From assembly GCF_049943955.1 (NCBI RefSeq), contig NZ_JBNFTW010000002.1:1-64000 (forward strand): DNA of 64,000 nt, in the 5' to 3' direction. Source of the stretch: Desulfosporosinus sp049943955. Its GTDB lineage: Bacteria; Bacillota; Desulfitobacteriia; Desulfitobacteriales; Desulfitobacteriaceae. Positions 1-9,084 of this stretch are shown here, in pieces. The notes under the pieces are model-generated. The model did not search any database and was not told the origin of the DNA. It saw only the letters and a program-made list of their open reading frames with translations. The translations under genes and the position numbers were made by a program. Every line of letters starts with the position of its first letter. Within the stretch, counting starts at the first letter, position 1.

Positions 1-762
1 AAAGAAAGTGATAACGAGAAATTTAATAAAGACCTACTTTCAAAGATTAAGGATGCCTACGAAGAAAAGAATGGAATCCTTGGATATCGACAGATGACAA
101 TCAAACTGAACCGAGAACATGGTCTTACGGTTAACCATAAACGGATATATAGACTCATGCATATCTTAAATCTAAAATCTGTATGCCGTAGGAAGCGAAA
201 GAATTACATTAAATCAACGCCTGAAATTACTGCAGAAAATGTCTTAAACAGAGAGTTCGAATCTAATGAATTCGGTACCAAATGGCTTACTGACGTAACT
301 GAAATGAAGTATGGCCTTCAAAGTAAGGCTTATCTTAGTGCAATCCTTGATTTATCCGATAAAAGTATTGTTTCCTTTGTACTTGGATATTCCAACAACA
401 ACGAACTTGTTTTTAGGACTTTTGACATCGCACATCAGGCATATCCGGCCGCTAAACCGATCTTTCATAGTGATCGTGGCTTTCAATATACGAGCAAGAT
501 ATTTAAGAAGAAACTGGACAATGCAGGAATGACACAAAGCATGTCAAGGGTATCTCGATGCATTGATAATGGCCCGATGGAATCATTCTGGGGAATGATG
601 AAATCCGAAATGTACTATCTCCATAAATTTAATACTTATGAAGAGTTAGAAGTAGCAATTATAGAGTACATAGACTATTACAATAATCATCGCTATCAGA
701 AGAGATTAAACTGCATGACGCCTTTGGAATATCGTCAATTCCTTTATAGTTCAGCCGCGTAA
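1..762 (+). CDS. IS3-family transposase OrfB (IS150-like), 5'-truncated by the window
   Basis: This is the catalytic half of an IS3 transposase, which carries out DNA cleavage and strand transfer. The frame is open from base 1, so an internal ATG at 94 is not the real start. Before it the frame reads LGYRQMT, the usual IS3 OrfB HTH-end motif. The DDE core is visible: Asp in TDVTEMKY, Asp in HSDRGFQY and Glu in GPMESFWGMMK. The C-terminus has the family's YYNNHRYQKRLN and P-L-E-Y-R. In intact elements OrfB is made by -1 frameshifting from OrfA, which is not visible here. No internal stops are seen, so this copy could be functional. Confidence 0.9.
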   Translation, partial: KESDNEKFNKDLLSKIKDAYEEKNGILGYRQMTIKLNREHGLTVNHKRIYRLMHILNLKSVCRRKRKNYIKSTPEITAENVLNREFESNEFGTKWLTDVTEMKYGLQSKAYLSAILDLSDKSIVSFVLGYSNNNELVFRTFDIAHQAYPAAKPIFHSDRGFQYTSKIFKKKLDNAGMTQSMSRVSRCIDNGPMESFWGMMKSEMYYLHKFNTYEELEVAIIEYIDYYNNHRYQKRLNCMTPLEYRQFLYSSAA

Positions 763-773
763 AAAGACACCAA

Positions 774-797
774 CCATAATTAAATGATTGGTGTAAG
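774..797 (+). terminator. Hairpin after IS3 transposase
   Basis: CACCAA at 769-774 pairs with TTGGTG at 788-793 just after the transposase stop. No strong T-tract follows. It probably ends or limits transcription leaving the element. Confidence 0.35.
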
Positions 798-831
798 ATT
801 ATTTACCCAAGATTAGACTTTACATGGGACA

Positions 832-1119
832 GCGGATGCTACCCTAAATTAAGGGATGGGGCTTACCCAAAGGAATACTTCCTATGAGCCACAGCCCTTG
901 ACCCATAGAAGCATCCGATGTAGGGCCCCATGTCAAGTCTACCCAGAGTCGTTCTCAATTTTCTTTATTTCCACTGTCTACTTGACAGGGGGCAGTTCAA
1001 AATCGGCTGTTTTTAAAATTTTGCGATTTAGAATTATCCCATGGTGATTAAGCCTAAAACTGTGAAATCATTTATTCCGACTAAGACTGCTCCACCAATT
1101 GTATTAAATTGGGAATTCA
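832..1119. other. Intergenic stretch with insertion-sequence debris
   Basis: No convincing gene. It carries CGGATGCT (833-840) inverted as AGCATCCG (911-918), the inverted IS-end-like string near 929-943, and the 15-mer CTGTCTACTTGACAG at 974-988 followed by GGGGCAGTTCA. The last string looks like an IS3/IS150 inverted repeat reading rightward. No second transposase follows, so it would be a solo end. Confidence 0.4.
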
Positions 1120-2832
1120 TTACCCCAAATTGTACTGCTTAAGTTTGTAATAAAGAGTTCCGCGGGAAATACCGAGAAGTTTTGCTGCGGCTGTTTTATT
1201 GCCGTGGGTTCTCTCAAGCATGCTGCAGATAGTGTCCATTTCTTTAGACTTATTATCTAGTTTAGAAGAGCCGAAGTTGATTTGGGAACGTATTGAGCCG
1301 GACAAGTGAAGGGGTTCAAGTTTGGAGCGTTTAAGGGCTAAAGGCAAGTATTTGGTTTCAATGATACCTTCATCGGCCAAGACCGCTAAGCGCTCTGCAA
1401 CATTGTGAAGTTCTCGAACGTTGCCGGGCCAGTGATAGTTGAGAAAGGCGACGATGACGGCAGGATCGAGAGATGGCATCGGTCTGTTGTGTTTGAGAGC
1501 GGATTCGTGCAGAAAAGCTTGAGCCAATTCAGGAATATCCTCAGTACGTTCTCTGAGGGGCGGCACTTCCAAGGTAATAACATTCAAACGATAATAAAGG
1601 TCTTCGCGAAATTCACCCATTTGCATCATTTTTTCTAAATTACGGTTTGTGGCAGCAATAATGCGAGTATTGACGGTAATGGGCTCCGTTCCTCCCAAGC
1701 GATAAAAACAGCGATCCTGGAGAACACGCAGGAGTTTAACTTGGAGTCCTAGAGGCAATTCCCCAACTTCATCAAGAAAAAGAGTCCCACCGTGAGCCAG
1801 CTCCAATTTGCCGGGTTTGCCTTTCCTTTCTGCTCCCGTAAAAGCTCCGCCGTGGTAGCCGAAAAGCTCGCTTTCGAAGAGTGCTGCGGGTATAGCACCA
1901 CAATTAAGGGTAATTAAAGGTTTTTTAGAGCGGGGGCTTGCCATATGAATTGCCTGGGCGAAAAGTTCTTTGCCGACACCGCTTTCTCCTGTGATCAGAA
2001 CAGTCGCCTCACTTGAGGATATTTTCCGGGCAACAGATATTGTATGACGAATGGATTGCCCCTTGCCAATGATCTTACTAAAAGGATCTTCAGGAGAAGG
2101 AATTTTTTTCTGAAGATCCCGCAGTTCGGAGCTTGTATTCGACAGTTTTTCGTTCAGTCGAACAATTTGAGTGACATCTTGCTCGCAAGAAATGGCGCCA
2201 AGGATTGTTCCGTTATAGACGACAGGAGAAGCATTGATGAGCACATGGGTTCCCGGGCGAGGACTATGGTAAGATTGGCGGACGGGACGGCCTTCGTCTA
2301 GGATCTTTAAGGTAGCCAAGGTTTCGAGTTCGAAGAAGTCAGCGATATGTTTTCCCAGGATGTTTTCCTGGGGGATTGAATAGGTGTCTTGAGCCACTGA
2401 GTTCCAATGGCTAACGGTTCCTTCTTTAGTAACGACGGTAACCGCTTCATTGACAGTATCTAGGAGCGTTTCGAAAAATGAATTTGTAATTTCATAATGT
2501 CGCAAAAGACTATGTATTAACTGGGCTGCTGAAATAACCCCCATAATACTCTCTGAAGAATCAATAATCACCACCGGGCGAAAATCTTCAAAATGTTCTT
2601 TATAGAAGGATAGTGCTTGAGTTTCCATGGAAGCAATTAGAGGCCTTTTCCAAGAAGAAGCTTCTATATTGAGAGACTTTGAATCTCTAACAAGGACTTC
2701 AGAGGGTTGGCCATTTTGCATCAGAACAAGATGGTGGGAATTAAGCAATTCGGAGGCTTTAGCAAGGGTTGGTTTAGAGCTGAGTATCTTAACATTTCGA
2801 TCCATTAGGTCGGCAAGGAATAATGAGTTCAA
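1120..2832 (-). CDS. Sigma-54-dependent transcriptional activator (CBS-like, PAS, AAA+, Fis HTH)
   Basis: This is an enhancer-binding protein that uses ATP to open promoters held by RNA polymerase-sigma54. Domains in order: a CBS-like pair (about residues 1-115), a PAS sensor (120-230), an AAA+ domain (255-485) and a Fis HTH at the C-terminus. Seen motifs are Walker A GESGVGKE, the sigma54-contact loop GAFTGA, Walker B GGTLFLDE, arginine finger REDLYYRLN and HTH NKTAAAKLLGISRGT. The longest frame starts at GTG 2841, but the AAGGGAGTG ribosome site abuts that codon. TTG at 2832 is better spaced. The target is unknown. A sigma54-like promoter lies upstream of the CoA-transferase at 32 kb. Confidence 0.92.
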   Translation of the reverse strand: MNSLFLADLMDRNVKILSSKPTLAKASELLNSHHLVLMQNGQPSEVLVRDSKSLNIEASSWKRPLIASMETQALSFYKEHFEDFRPVVIIDSSESIMGVISAAQLIHSLLRHYEITNSFFETLLDTVNEAVTVVTKEGTVSHWNSVAQDTYSIPQENILGKHIADFFELETLATLKILDEGRPVRQSYHSPRPGTHVLINASPVVYNGTILGAISCEQDVTQIVRLNEKLSNTSSELRDLQKKIPSPEDPFSKIIGKGQSIRHTISVARKISSSEATVLITGESGVGKELFAQAIHMASPRSKKPLITLNCGAIPAALFESELFGYHGGAFTGAERKGKPGKLELAHGGTLFLDEVGELPLGLQVKLLRVLQDRCFYRLGGTEPITVNTRIIAATNRNLEKMMQMGEFREDLYYRLNVITLEVPPLRERTEDIPELAQAFLHESALKHNRPMPSLDPAVIVAFLNYHWPGNVRELHNVAERLAVLADEGIIETKYLPLALKRSKLEPLHLSGSIRSQINFGSSKLDNKSKEMDTICSMLERTHGNKTAAAKLLGISRGTLYYKLKQYNLG

Positions 2833-3096
2833 ATGTATCACTCCCTTGCTCTTAAACTAACATATAGAAAAGTCGTTGTCACTAGGGAGTATTTTCGTGT
2901 CAAACCATACGGAAAATTTATGGAACAAGGAAAGGAAATTTTCCGTCAATTAAGAATAGGTATAGGTAACCAAAGTTTGAATAGAGAAATCTACGCTGAA
3001 ACAGCCGTACTTGTTTTAAGCACAAACGAGAAAGTTAATCCTTTGCTAAAAAATGATTAACTTATTTTAGAAGTAAGGGGGCTGAAAACAGGAAAT

Positions 3097-4167
3097 ATGA
3101 ATAGAGAGATTAATAAAACCAAGTTCTCCTTAATTAGCACTGAGTTAGACTATTATGGAGAGAACGGGTTGATCAGTGATCAGCAAAAGAAAGATATCCT
3201 GGAACTTTACGAAATCAAAGAAGGACTTAATTTTATACGGACTGTAGTAACCATCGGTGCAATTTTGGTGGGACTGGGAATTCTAAGTTTTGTTGCCAGC
3301 AACTGGGATGGACTTAATAACTTTGCAAAGCTTAGTATTATATTCGGAACCTATTGCGCAGCAAATGCTGCGGGATATGCTGTAACAGATCAATATCCCA
3401 AGACAGGACGGAGTTTAATTTATCTGGGTACATTAGTCTATGGTGCCGGTATTTTCCTTATCGGTCAAATGTATAACTTTGGGGGGGATTTCTCCGGGGC
3501 CTTTCTCCTTTGGGCCGTAGGAGTTGTTCCCATGGCATTTCAGCTTAAGGATAAGTATTTAATGCTGTTTGCTAATCTGCTCTTCGGAATTTACTTAACA
3601 GGGACGATTCGGCAGGGCGTTCCCTATATAGCCGTGATTGGTGTTCCTCTCTTGTATTTTGCCTTTAACTACTTTGGCAGATCAAAACTTCTTGTCTTCT
3701 TTGCCAACGCAGTCACTTTGGAACTGATTTTGGTTCTTTCCTTGAGATTTAAACTGGAAGGGCTTTATATTGTTGCGATTTTCTTTGTGCTTGGGCTTCT
3801 AATGTATGGAGTTAACCATAGGCTGGAGCGGGGAATATTTAAAATGCAGGGCAATATTTTGCTGGGGATAAGCGGTGTTTGCTTGACAATTCCGGAATTT
3901 TGGCGAGCTCTGATCCCTATGCAATCAACCCGATTAGTAAGTATCATTTTTGCTCTGGCTTTTCTCGCCTTGCTCTTTGTGCAAATAAGAAAAGGAAGTT
4001 TAATAAGTCTGATTTTTGTCTGCGTTACAATTTTCAGGTATTACATCGATACCTTCGCTTATTTACCGAAATCCTTGTTTTTCATTGTCGGCGGTTTATT
4101 GCTTCTGGGGTTCGGCTATTACTTTGAACGAATGATGAAACGATCACAAGGGGGTATATTAGCATGA
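3097..4167 (+). CDS. DUF2157 polytopic membrane protein
   Basis: A 356-residue membrane protein with a short soluble N-terminus (about 45 residues, charged and helical) and some nine to ten hydrophobic segments. The N-terminal arrangement, a bacterial DUF2157 module followed by multiple TM helices, fits the family usually encoded beside GDYXXLXY proteins, as it is here. Function is unknown in the family. The start ATG is preceded by AGGA, with AAGGGGG further upstream. It overlaps the next gene by 4 bp (ATGA), implying translational coupling. Divergent from the sigma54 activator across about 260 bp. Confidence 0.8.
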   Translation: MNREINKTKFSLISTELDYYGENGLISDQQKKDILELYEIKEGLNFIRTVVTIGAILVGLGILSFVASNWDGLNNFAKLSIIFGTYCAANAAGYAVTDQYPKTGRSLIYLGTLVYGAGIFLIGQMYNFGGDFSGAFLLWAVGVVPMAFQLKDKYLMLFANLLFGIYLTGTIRQGVPYIAVIGVPLLYFAFNYFGRSKLLVFFANAVTLELILVLSLRFKLEGLYIVAIFFVLGLLMYGVNHRLERGIFKMQGNILLGISGVCLTIPEFWRALIPMQSTRLVSIIFALAFLALLFVQIRKGSLISLIFVCVTIFRYYIDTFAYLPKSLFFIVGGLLLLGFGYYFERMMKRSQGGILA

Positions 4168-4670
4168 CTAAAAAAAGAACCTTTCTTTTGGCAGCAGCAA
4201 TCCCTCTCTTGATCCTTGCAGCAATGACGATAAGGCCAGAGGCAACGGTAGTTTTGGGAAAGGAAATTTTATTGCAAACTAAAGCAGTTGATCCGACGGA
4301 TTTATTCCGAGGGGATTACGTCTCGATAAACTTGGCAATTTCAGAAATTCCAGAGTCCATGGCTCCCGACGCCTTGCTGAACCTCAGAAAAAAGACCCTA
4401 TATGTGAGCCTGAAGCCTGCAGGCAAGTTCTATGAAGTTGAGCGAGTCAGCGAAACAAAGCCTAAAGAAGGAATTTATCTGGCAGGGAAAATAAGAAATG
4501 ATGTCTATACGCCCTCGGGTACATTTTATGTAGACTATTCTCTGGACAAGTATTTTGTGGAGCAGGGCAGCGGTAAAGATCTTCAGCAACGCTCCTATCA
4601 GGCTGGTTTAATAGGAAGGGTTAAGGTCTTCGGAGGATACGGAGTCTTGGTTGGACTGACTCCAAGTTAG
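4164..4670 (+). CDS. GDYXXLXY domain protein
   Basis: A 168-residue protein with one N-terminal membrane anchor or signal segment (residues 7-22) and an extracytoplasmic domain with the family signature GDYVSINL (near residue 50), preceded by DPTDLFR. The family is conserved next to DUF2157 proteins and has no established biochemical role. The ATG overlaps the upstream stop. The last 63 bp overlap the convergent gene on the other strand, which is unusual but both frames look genuine at their ends. Confidence 0.82.
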   Translation: MTKKRTFLLAAAIPLLILAAMTIRPEATVVLGKEILLQTKAVDPTDLFRGDYVSINLAISEIPESMAPDALLNLRKKTLYVSLKPAGKFYEVERVSETKPKEGIYLAGKIRNDVYTPSGTFYVDYSLDKYFVEQGSGKDLQQRSYQAGLIGRVKVFGGYGVLVGLTPS

Positions 4671-5216
4671 CAGATTATCCCGCTGTAAAGTTTTTTGGTC
4701 GTTTTGGAAAGGGTGGGATGAAAAAATTTCCGGGTCGGCCAACCATACCATTGCTTTTACAGAGGCCAAACCATAGAGAATATGGTTCCATACGGAAGCA
4801 TAATGGGTTTTTATTTTTGAAGGCTTTTTAAATAAACCGATTTTCTGTCCGCCGGTATAGAGAATAATCCAAGTTAAAAGAGAGGAAACAAGCCCTTTGG
4901 CAAGATGATGATCCTTTCCGGTTCTTTTAAGAATATAGAATAATGGTATTCCCAGGACAGTACCCACCGAAAGATGCAATAATTCCCCTAAATAAATGGC
5001 AGGTTTTTGCTTGCTATTCGTGGTGGGGGTTTTGAAAAAGGAAGCAGCTATTTGTCCGAAGGTTGCTTCTGTTTTCTTGGTTTTATAAAGCATGGCATTA
5101 GAAATATCGGTTGTTACAGCACCAATGAAGCCTCCTAGGAGTCCAATGGTAATGGAATCCTGCAGCTTGCCGATTTTGTTTATTGAATCTGTAGCTTTCA
5201 ATAATAATTTAATCAT
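4608..5216 (-). CDS. Uncharacterised membrane protein
   Basis: A 202-residue protein with hydrophobic segments near residues 22-42, 85-105 and 108-126, and a hydrophilic C-terminal tail of about 40 residues. I do not recognise a named family. Upstream on the coding strand is GGAGGGAAGT just before the ATG, a strong ribosome site that supports the start. Transcription converges with the GDYXXLXY gene, with 63 bp of overlap. The coding sequence clearly extends through the overlap, but the C-terminal tail is low in recognisable motifs. Confidence 0.65.
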   Translation of the reverse strand: MIKLLLKATDSINKIGKLQDSITIGLLGGFIGAVTTDISNAMLYKTKKTEATFGQIAASFFKTPTTNSKQKPAIYLGELLHLSVGTVLGIPLFYILKRTGKDHHLAKGLVSSLLTWIILYTGGQKIGLFKKPSKIKTHYASVWNHILYGLASVKAMVWLADPEIFSSHPFQNDQKTLQRDNLLTWSQSNQDSVSSEDLNPSY

Positions 5217-5334
5217 GACTAACTTCCCTCCGATTTGCTCAAATTAACTATAGTTTGCTCAGAAGGAATCAATTTAATTTGCAGTTTATGGAATAAAAGA
5301 AAGGATGTTCAGATTTTGCTGAACAAGTTCACTA

Positions 5335-5377
5335 GAAAAAAGCCGTTGCTTTAGAAACTTCAGTTCATAAAGCAACG
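5335..5377 (-). terminator. Intrinsic terminator of the ABC-F gene
   Basis: CGTTGCTTT (5344-5352) pairs perfectly with AAAGCAACG (5369-5377). On the minus strand the stem is followed by GGCTTTTTTCT. It lies just downstream of the ABC-F stop. Confidence 0.85.
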
Positions 5378-5392
5378 ACTCTCTTGATTATT

Positions 5393-7006
5393 TTAGTGAT
5401 ACATTGTTTCTAACAGGGCTCGAACATCTTCATTTTCTAAATACTCATCAAAGGTCATTCTGCGATCGACAATTCCTTTGGGAGTTATTTCTATGATACG
5501 ATTGGCTATCGTTTGCACAAACTGATGGTCTTGGGAAACAAAAAGAATGTTACCGTCCAGATTAGTTAGGGAATTATTTAGGGCTGTTATCGATTCCATA
5601 TCCAGGTGATTGGTCGGTTCGTCAAAGAGAAGAACGTTAGCGCCGCTGAGCATCATCTTGGCAAACATACAGCGGACCTTTTCTCCCCCGGAAAGAACTT
5701 GGGCCGATTTCAAAGATTCGTCGCCAGAGAAAAGCATTCTCCCTAAAAACCCCCGCACAAAGGATTCATCCTGATCTCGGGAAAATTGACGAAGCCAATC
5801 GACCAAGTTAAGACCTGTATCAAAGTAAGCAGAGTTATCCTGAGGGAAATAGGCTTGAGTGGTTGTAATTCCCCAACTGAATTCACCGTCATCAGGAATG
5901 ATTTCTCCCATTAATACCTTAAATAAGGTTGTTTTTGCCTGGCTGTTAGGACCAACCAAGGCAATTTTATCGCCCTTGTTCATGATAAAGGAGAGGTCGT
6001 TAAGGACTTTCTCTCCGTCAATACTGACAGTTAAGTTATTAACGGACAAGATATTGTTACCTGCTTCGCGGTCAGGCGTAAAAGCAATGTAAGGATATTT
6101 ACGGGAGGAGGGCCTGATGTCTTCGAGAGTCAGCTTTTCGAGCTGTTTTTTACGCGAGGTGGCTTGTTTGGCTTTGGAGGCATTGGAACTAAAGCGTTGG
6201 ATAAACTTTTGCAGTTCCTCAATTTTATCTTCTTTCTTTTTATTGGCCTCTCTCATTAGCCGTAATGCTAATTGACTGGACTCGTACCAAAAATCATAAT
6301 TCCCGACATAGAGCTGGATTTTCCCGAAATCGATGTCTGCAATATGAGTACAAACTTTGTTTAAGAAATGGCGGTCGTGGGAAACAACAATGACGGTATT
6401 TTCATAGTTATATAAGAAGTTTTCCAGCCAAGAAATTGACTGTAGATCTAAATGGTTTGTAGGCTCATCCAATAAGAGAATATTAGGATTGCCAAAGAGG
6501 GCTTGAGCGAGAAGAACGCGAACTTTTTCATTACCGCTCAGATCCTTCATTTTTTTGCTTTGCAGATCTTTGGGAATTCCCAATCCCATCAGAAGTTCAG
6601 AAGCTTCAGACTCTGCCTGCCAGCCGTTAAGCTCAGCGAATTCCCCTTCTAAAACAGAAGCTCTTAATCCGTCGTCTTCCGAAAAATCGGGTTTGGCATA
6701 GAGGGCATCTTTTTCTTCCATAATTTCGTAAAGCTTGGTATGTCCCATGATTACTGTATTCAGCACGTCATACTCTTCGAATTGAAAGTGGTCCTGTTTT
6801 AAAACTCCAATTCGTTCGCCTGGAGTTAGGATGACTTCACCGCTTGAAGAATCAAGTTCCCCAGAAAGAATTTTTAAGAAGGTTGATTTACCGGCTCCGT
6901 TGGCTCCGATTAAGCCGTAACAGTTTCCAGGCAAGAATTTAACATTTACATCCTCGAATAAGGCTCGTTTTCCGAATCTTAGGGTGATTCCGCTGGTACT
7001 AATCAT
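5393..7006 (-). CDS. ABC-F family ATPase (YbiT/YkpA-like)
   Basis: A soluble duplicated ABC ATPase with no membrane domain, the ABC-F type that acts on ribosomes. The first domain has Walker A GANGAGKST and Walker B LLLDEPTNHLD. A charged linker of about 80 residues rich in Lys/Glu follows, then a second domain with LSGGEKVR and LLFDEPTNHLD. Two departures are visible: the first signature reads LSGNEKVR, and the second P-loop reads GPNSQAKTT, so the Gly before Lys is Ala. The second site may bind ATP differently. Ribosome site AAAGGAA lies 10 bp before the ATG. At 537 residues it has the usual length. Confidence 0.9.
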   Translation of the reverse strand: MISTSGITLRFGKRALFEDVNVKFLPGNCYGLIGANGAGKSTFLKILSGELDSSSGEVILTPGERIGVLKQDHFQFEEYDVLNTVIMGHTKLYEIMEEKDALYAKPDFSEDDGLRASVLEGEFAELNGWQAESEASELLMGLGIPKDLQSKKMKDLSGNEKVRVLLAQALFGNPNILLLDEPTNHLDLQSISWLENFLYNYENTVIVVSHDRHFLNKVCTHIADIDFGKIQLYVGNYDFWYESSQLALRLMREANKKKEDKIEELQKFIQRFSSNASKAKQATSRKKQLEKLTLEDIRPSSRKYPYIAFTPDREAGNNILSVNNLTVSIDGEKVLNDLSFIMNKGDKIALVGPNSQAKTTLFKVLMGEIIPDDGEFSWGITTTQAYFPQDNSAYFDTGLNLVDWLRQFSRDQDESFVRGFLGRMLFSGDESLKSAQVLSGGEKVRCMFAKMMLSGANVLLFDEPTNHLDMESITALNNSLTNLDGNILFVSQDHQFVQTIANRIIEITPKGIVDRRMTFDEYLENEDVRALLETMYH

Positions 7007-7431
7007 TAAAAAATCGTTCCTTTATAAAGAATTTTGCTTAAAAACATATTATAACATGCTATTTTAATAAAATACAGCAAATAGCAATCCCCTTTAGGCC
7101 TGGAAAGTTTGTATCCGGCCAAAGGGGATTTAAGAAGAACGACAGTCAATTTGCTGAAGATATTGTCAAAATAGATTAGTACAATAGTACTAGACTTAAG
7201 ACGGGATATTTTTGAGAATATGGCCAATGAATGTGAGGAAGACCCTGTTTCTTCCAATATTTTCCTCAGAATAAGAGCTTCGGTCATTGTCCTGGGAAAT
7301 CCGGCGGGATATTGACATCCTGTGGATAGGGCTTTTTTAATGAAGTGGCAGGCTTTATAAAATCCGTGCTGCTGTGTAACATAACTTAAATTAGGGGTAG
7401 TATCAGCAAAGTTATTGAAATAGTCATCCAT
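7006..7431 (-). CDS. Hypothetical protein, low confidence
   Basis: I do not recognise this product. The reason to list it is a strong ribosome site (AAAGGAG, 9 bp before ATG 7431) and a frame of 141 codons. The first 75 residues look protein-like. The last third reads through a terminator-type hairpin (7086-7130) and into the ABC-F leader, which is suspicious: the true gene may be shorter and carry a frameshift, or be decaying. It sits between two minus-strand genes. The frame extends upstream to 7491 without a better start. Confidence 0.35.
   Translation of the reverse strand: MDDYFNNFADTTPNLSYVTQQHGFYKACHFIKKALSTGCQYPAGFPRTMTEALILRKILEETGSSSHSLAIFSKISRLKSSTIVLIYFDNIFSKLTVVLLKSPLAGYKLSRPKGDCYLLYFIKIACYNMFLSKILYKGTIF
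7086..7130. terminator. Strong hairpin upstream of ABC-F gene
   Basis: AATCCCCTTTAGGCC (7086-7100) pairs with GGCCAAAGGGGATT (7117-7130) with one bulged base. Flanking T-tracts are weak on both strands. It probably insulates the ABC-F gene from upstream transcription. Confidence 0.6.
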
Positions 7432-7512
7432 AAGTGACAGCTCCTTTATTGGTTTATTACATTGTTTGTCACAGTATGAATGACTATGCATTTAATCGAT
7501 ATCGACTTAATG

Positions 7513-8898
7513 TTAATGAACGGCAAGATGTCCTTCAATCCAGTCAACAAACTGTCTGGCTGTGCGCGCTGAACGTCCGTTATACCAAAGAGCCCATTGC
7601 AAAGCTTCTTTGTGTAATGTTGTCTGATCAATAGCTAAGTTTCGGCGGGAGGCAATTCCCTCGACAATCTTGAGGTATTGCTTTTGATCCGGAGATGAGA
7701 ACACGACATTGATCCCAAATCGATCAGCAAGGGATAATTTTTCTTGCATACTATCACCGGCGTGAACTTCTTCCTCACGATTACTTGATTGCAGGCCCGC
7801 TCTTTCGCTGAAATATTCCTTCACCAGATGGCGGCGGTTGGACGTTGCGTAAATGAGGATATTGGAGGTTTTGCTTTCTAAGCCCCCTTCGAGAACAGCT
7901 TTGAGAGAGGTATAGTTTTCTTCGTTGTCTCCAAACACCAGATCATCGACGAAAAGAATGAATTTTTGCGATCGGTTATGCAGAAGCCGAAGAATTTGGG
8001 GGAAATCAGCCAAGAAGGCTTTGGGGATTTCAATCATGCGCAGTCCCAGAGGATGATATTCATTGAGGATTGCTTTGACTGTTGAAGATTTGCCGGTTCC
8101 CCGGTCACCATAGAGAAGCACGTTGTTGGACGGATAACCTTTGAGAAATTGTCTCGTGTTTTCCAGAACCCGGGAGCGTTCATCATGGTAATCGACTAAG
8201 TCACGCAGGGTAATGGGGTCGGGCCTTTCAACGCATTTAAGACTGCCGCGGCCTTCAGTTCTCTCCCAAATAAAGGCGATACTGTGGGCAAAGATACCGC
8301 ACCCATACTGACGATGAAACTCTTTGAGGTCTTGCAGGCAATCGCCCCAGCAGGGGCTTGTAAGAAATTTTTCTTTTAAGGCTCGTAAATGTTCGGGTTC
8401 GCGATTGGCTAATAGGGTCGGAGAAAACTCCCAATCAGGTAGGCTTTGCAGGAGCGACTCCGGGAAAGTGCCTGCGTTGTCTGGATAATTTCCTCTGCTG
8501 CTATTTTTATAGAGTTTTGCTATTTCGGCTTTTAAGGTTGTTGAATCAAGCTTGGCTATGGTTTCTAGGTTTTTCAAGTCACTGGCAACTGCTTGATCAA
8601 GGGCATTTTCCGGCATTGACAGGTGCATAGCCTGTGCGTTAAAGGAAAAGGAATTTTCCTCGAAAATAAGTTGGTTAAGGATATGGTGAGGGAGAGAAAG
8701 CCCAGGGCACTTAACAAGTTCGAAGTAAAAATCATTGTAATAATTAACAATGTCACGCAATTGGAGATCCATCTTCTCCAAACCTGCAAGTAACTCTCTG
8801 AGTTTTCGAAGTACGGAGTCCTCTAAAAGGTTACGGTAAACGGAAAGGGAATCAAGGGCTAATAAAAATAAATTAGTGCTGCTGTAGCTTCTATTCAT
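7513..8898 (-). CDS. DUF815 family ATP-binding protein
   Basis: A AAA-type ATPase of the DUF815 family, usual architecture with a long variable N-terminal half (about 1-235) and a C-terminal P-loop domain. Walker A is YGDRGTGKSS, Walker B FILFVDDLVF, and a sensor-like segment ILIYATSNRRH follows. It ends with an arginine-rich lid helix. ATG 8898 is chosen because GGAGG sits 8 bp upstream; the frame could extend five codons to TTG 8913. Function in the family is unproven, with a DnaA/loader-like fold inferred from sequence. A divergent promoter region separates it from the MutS-like gene. Confidence 0.87.
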   Translation of the reverse strand: MNRSYSSTNLFLLALDSLSVYRNLLEDSVLRKLRELLAGLEKMDLQLRDIVNYYNDFYFELVKCPGLSLPHHILNQLIFEENSFSFNAQAMHLSMPENALDQAVASDLKNLETIAKLDSTTLKAEIAKLYKNSSRGNYPDNAGTFPESLLQSLPDWEFSPTLLANREPEHLRALKEKFLTSPCWGDCLQDLKEFHRQYGCGIFAHSIAFIWERTEGRGSLKCVERPDPITLRDLVDYHDERSRVLENTRQFLKGYPSNNVLLYGDRGTGKSSTVKAILNEYHPLGLRMIEIPKAFLADFPQILRLLHNRSQKFILFVDDLVFGDNEENYTSLKAVLEGGLESKTSNILIYATSNRRHLVKEYFSERAGLQSSNREEEVHAGDSMQEKLSLADRFGINVVFSSPDQKQYLKIVEGIASRRNLAIDQTTLHKEALQWALWYNGRSARTARQFVDWIEGHLAVH

Positions 8899-9084
8899 TG
8901 ATGATTCCTCCAATAATAGTACCCCTAATCAATCACCCCCTTAGCCCGGTAAGGGATAAGGGGGCGAAGGGCAAATATTTACACTTAGTATAGCACTCCC
9001 CAAGAGAGAAAGGAAGAATGAATGATATAATGGGTAAGTAGTGTATAATGCACTTAAATTGTTTCTGTGGATGGATAATGTAGT

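Larger units (their letters stand above)
1..831 (+). mobile_element. IS3-family element, right part, cut by window edge
   Basis: The element holds a DDE transposase open to the left edge. The likely right terminus is the sequence ending GGGACA at 831, which has the CA end typical of IS3. Read inward from the right this end begins TGTCCCATGTAAAGTC. A related string, CCCATGTCAAGTCTA, lies at about 929-943 in the opposite sense, so debris of a second related end follows. The left inverted repeat and OrfA are outside the window. Confidence 0.7.

Noticed and set aside
2833..3060. Plus-strand frame of 75 codons between the sigma54 activator and the DUF2157 gene
   Set aside because: It overlaps the activator start region, has no ribosome site and no recognisable motif. 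More likely divergent promoter DNA.
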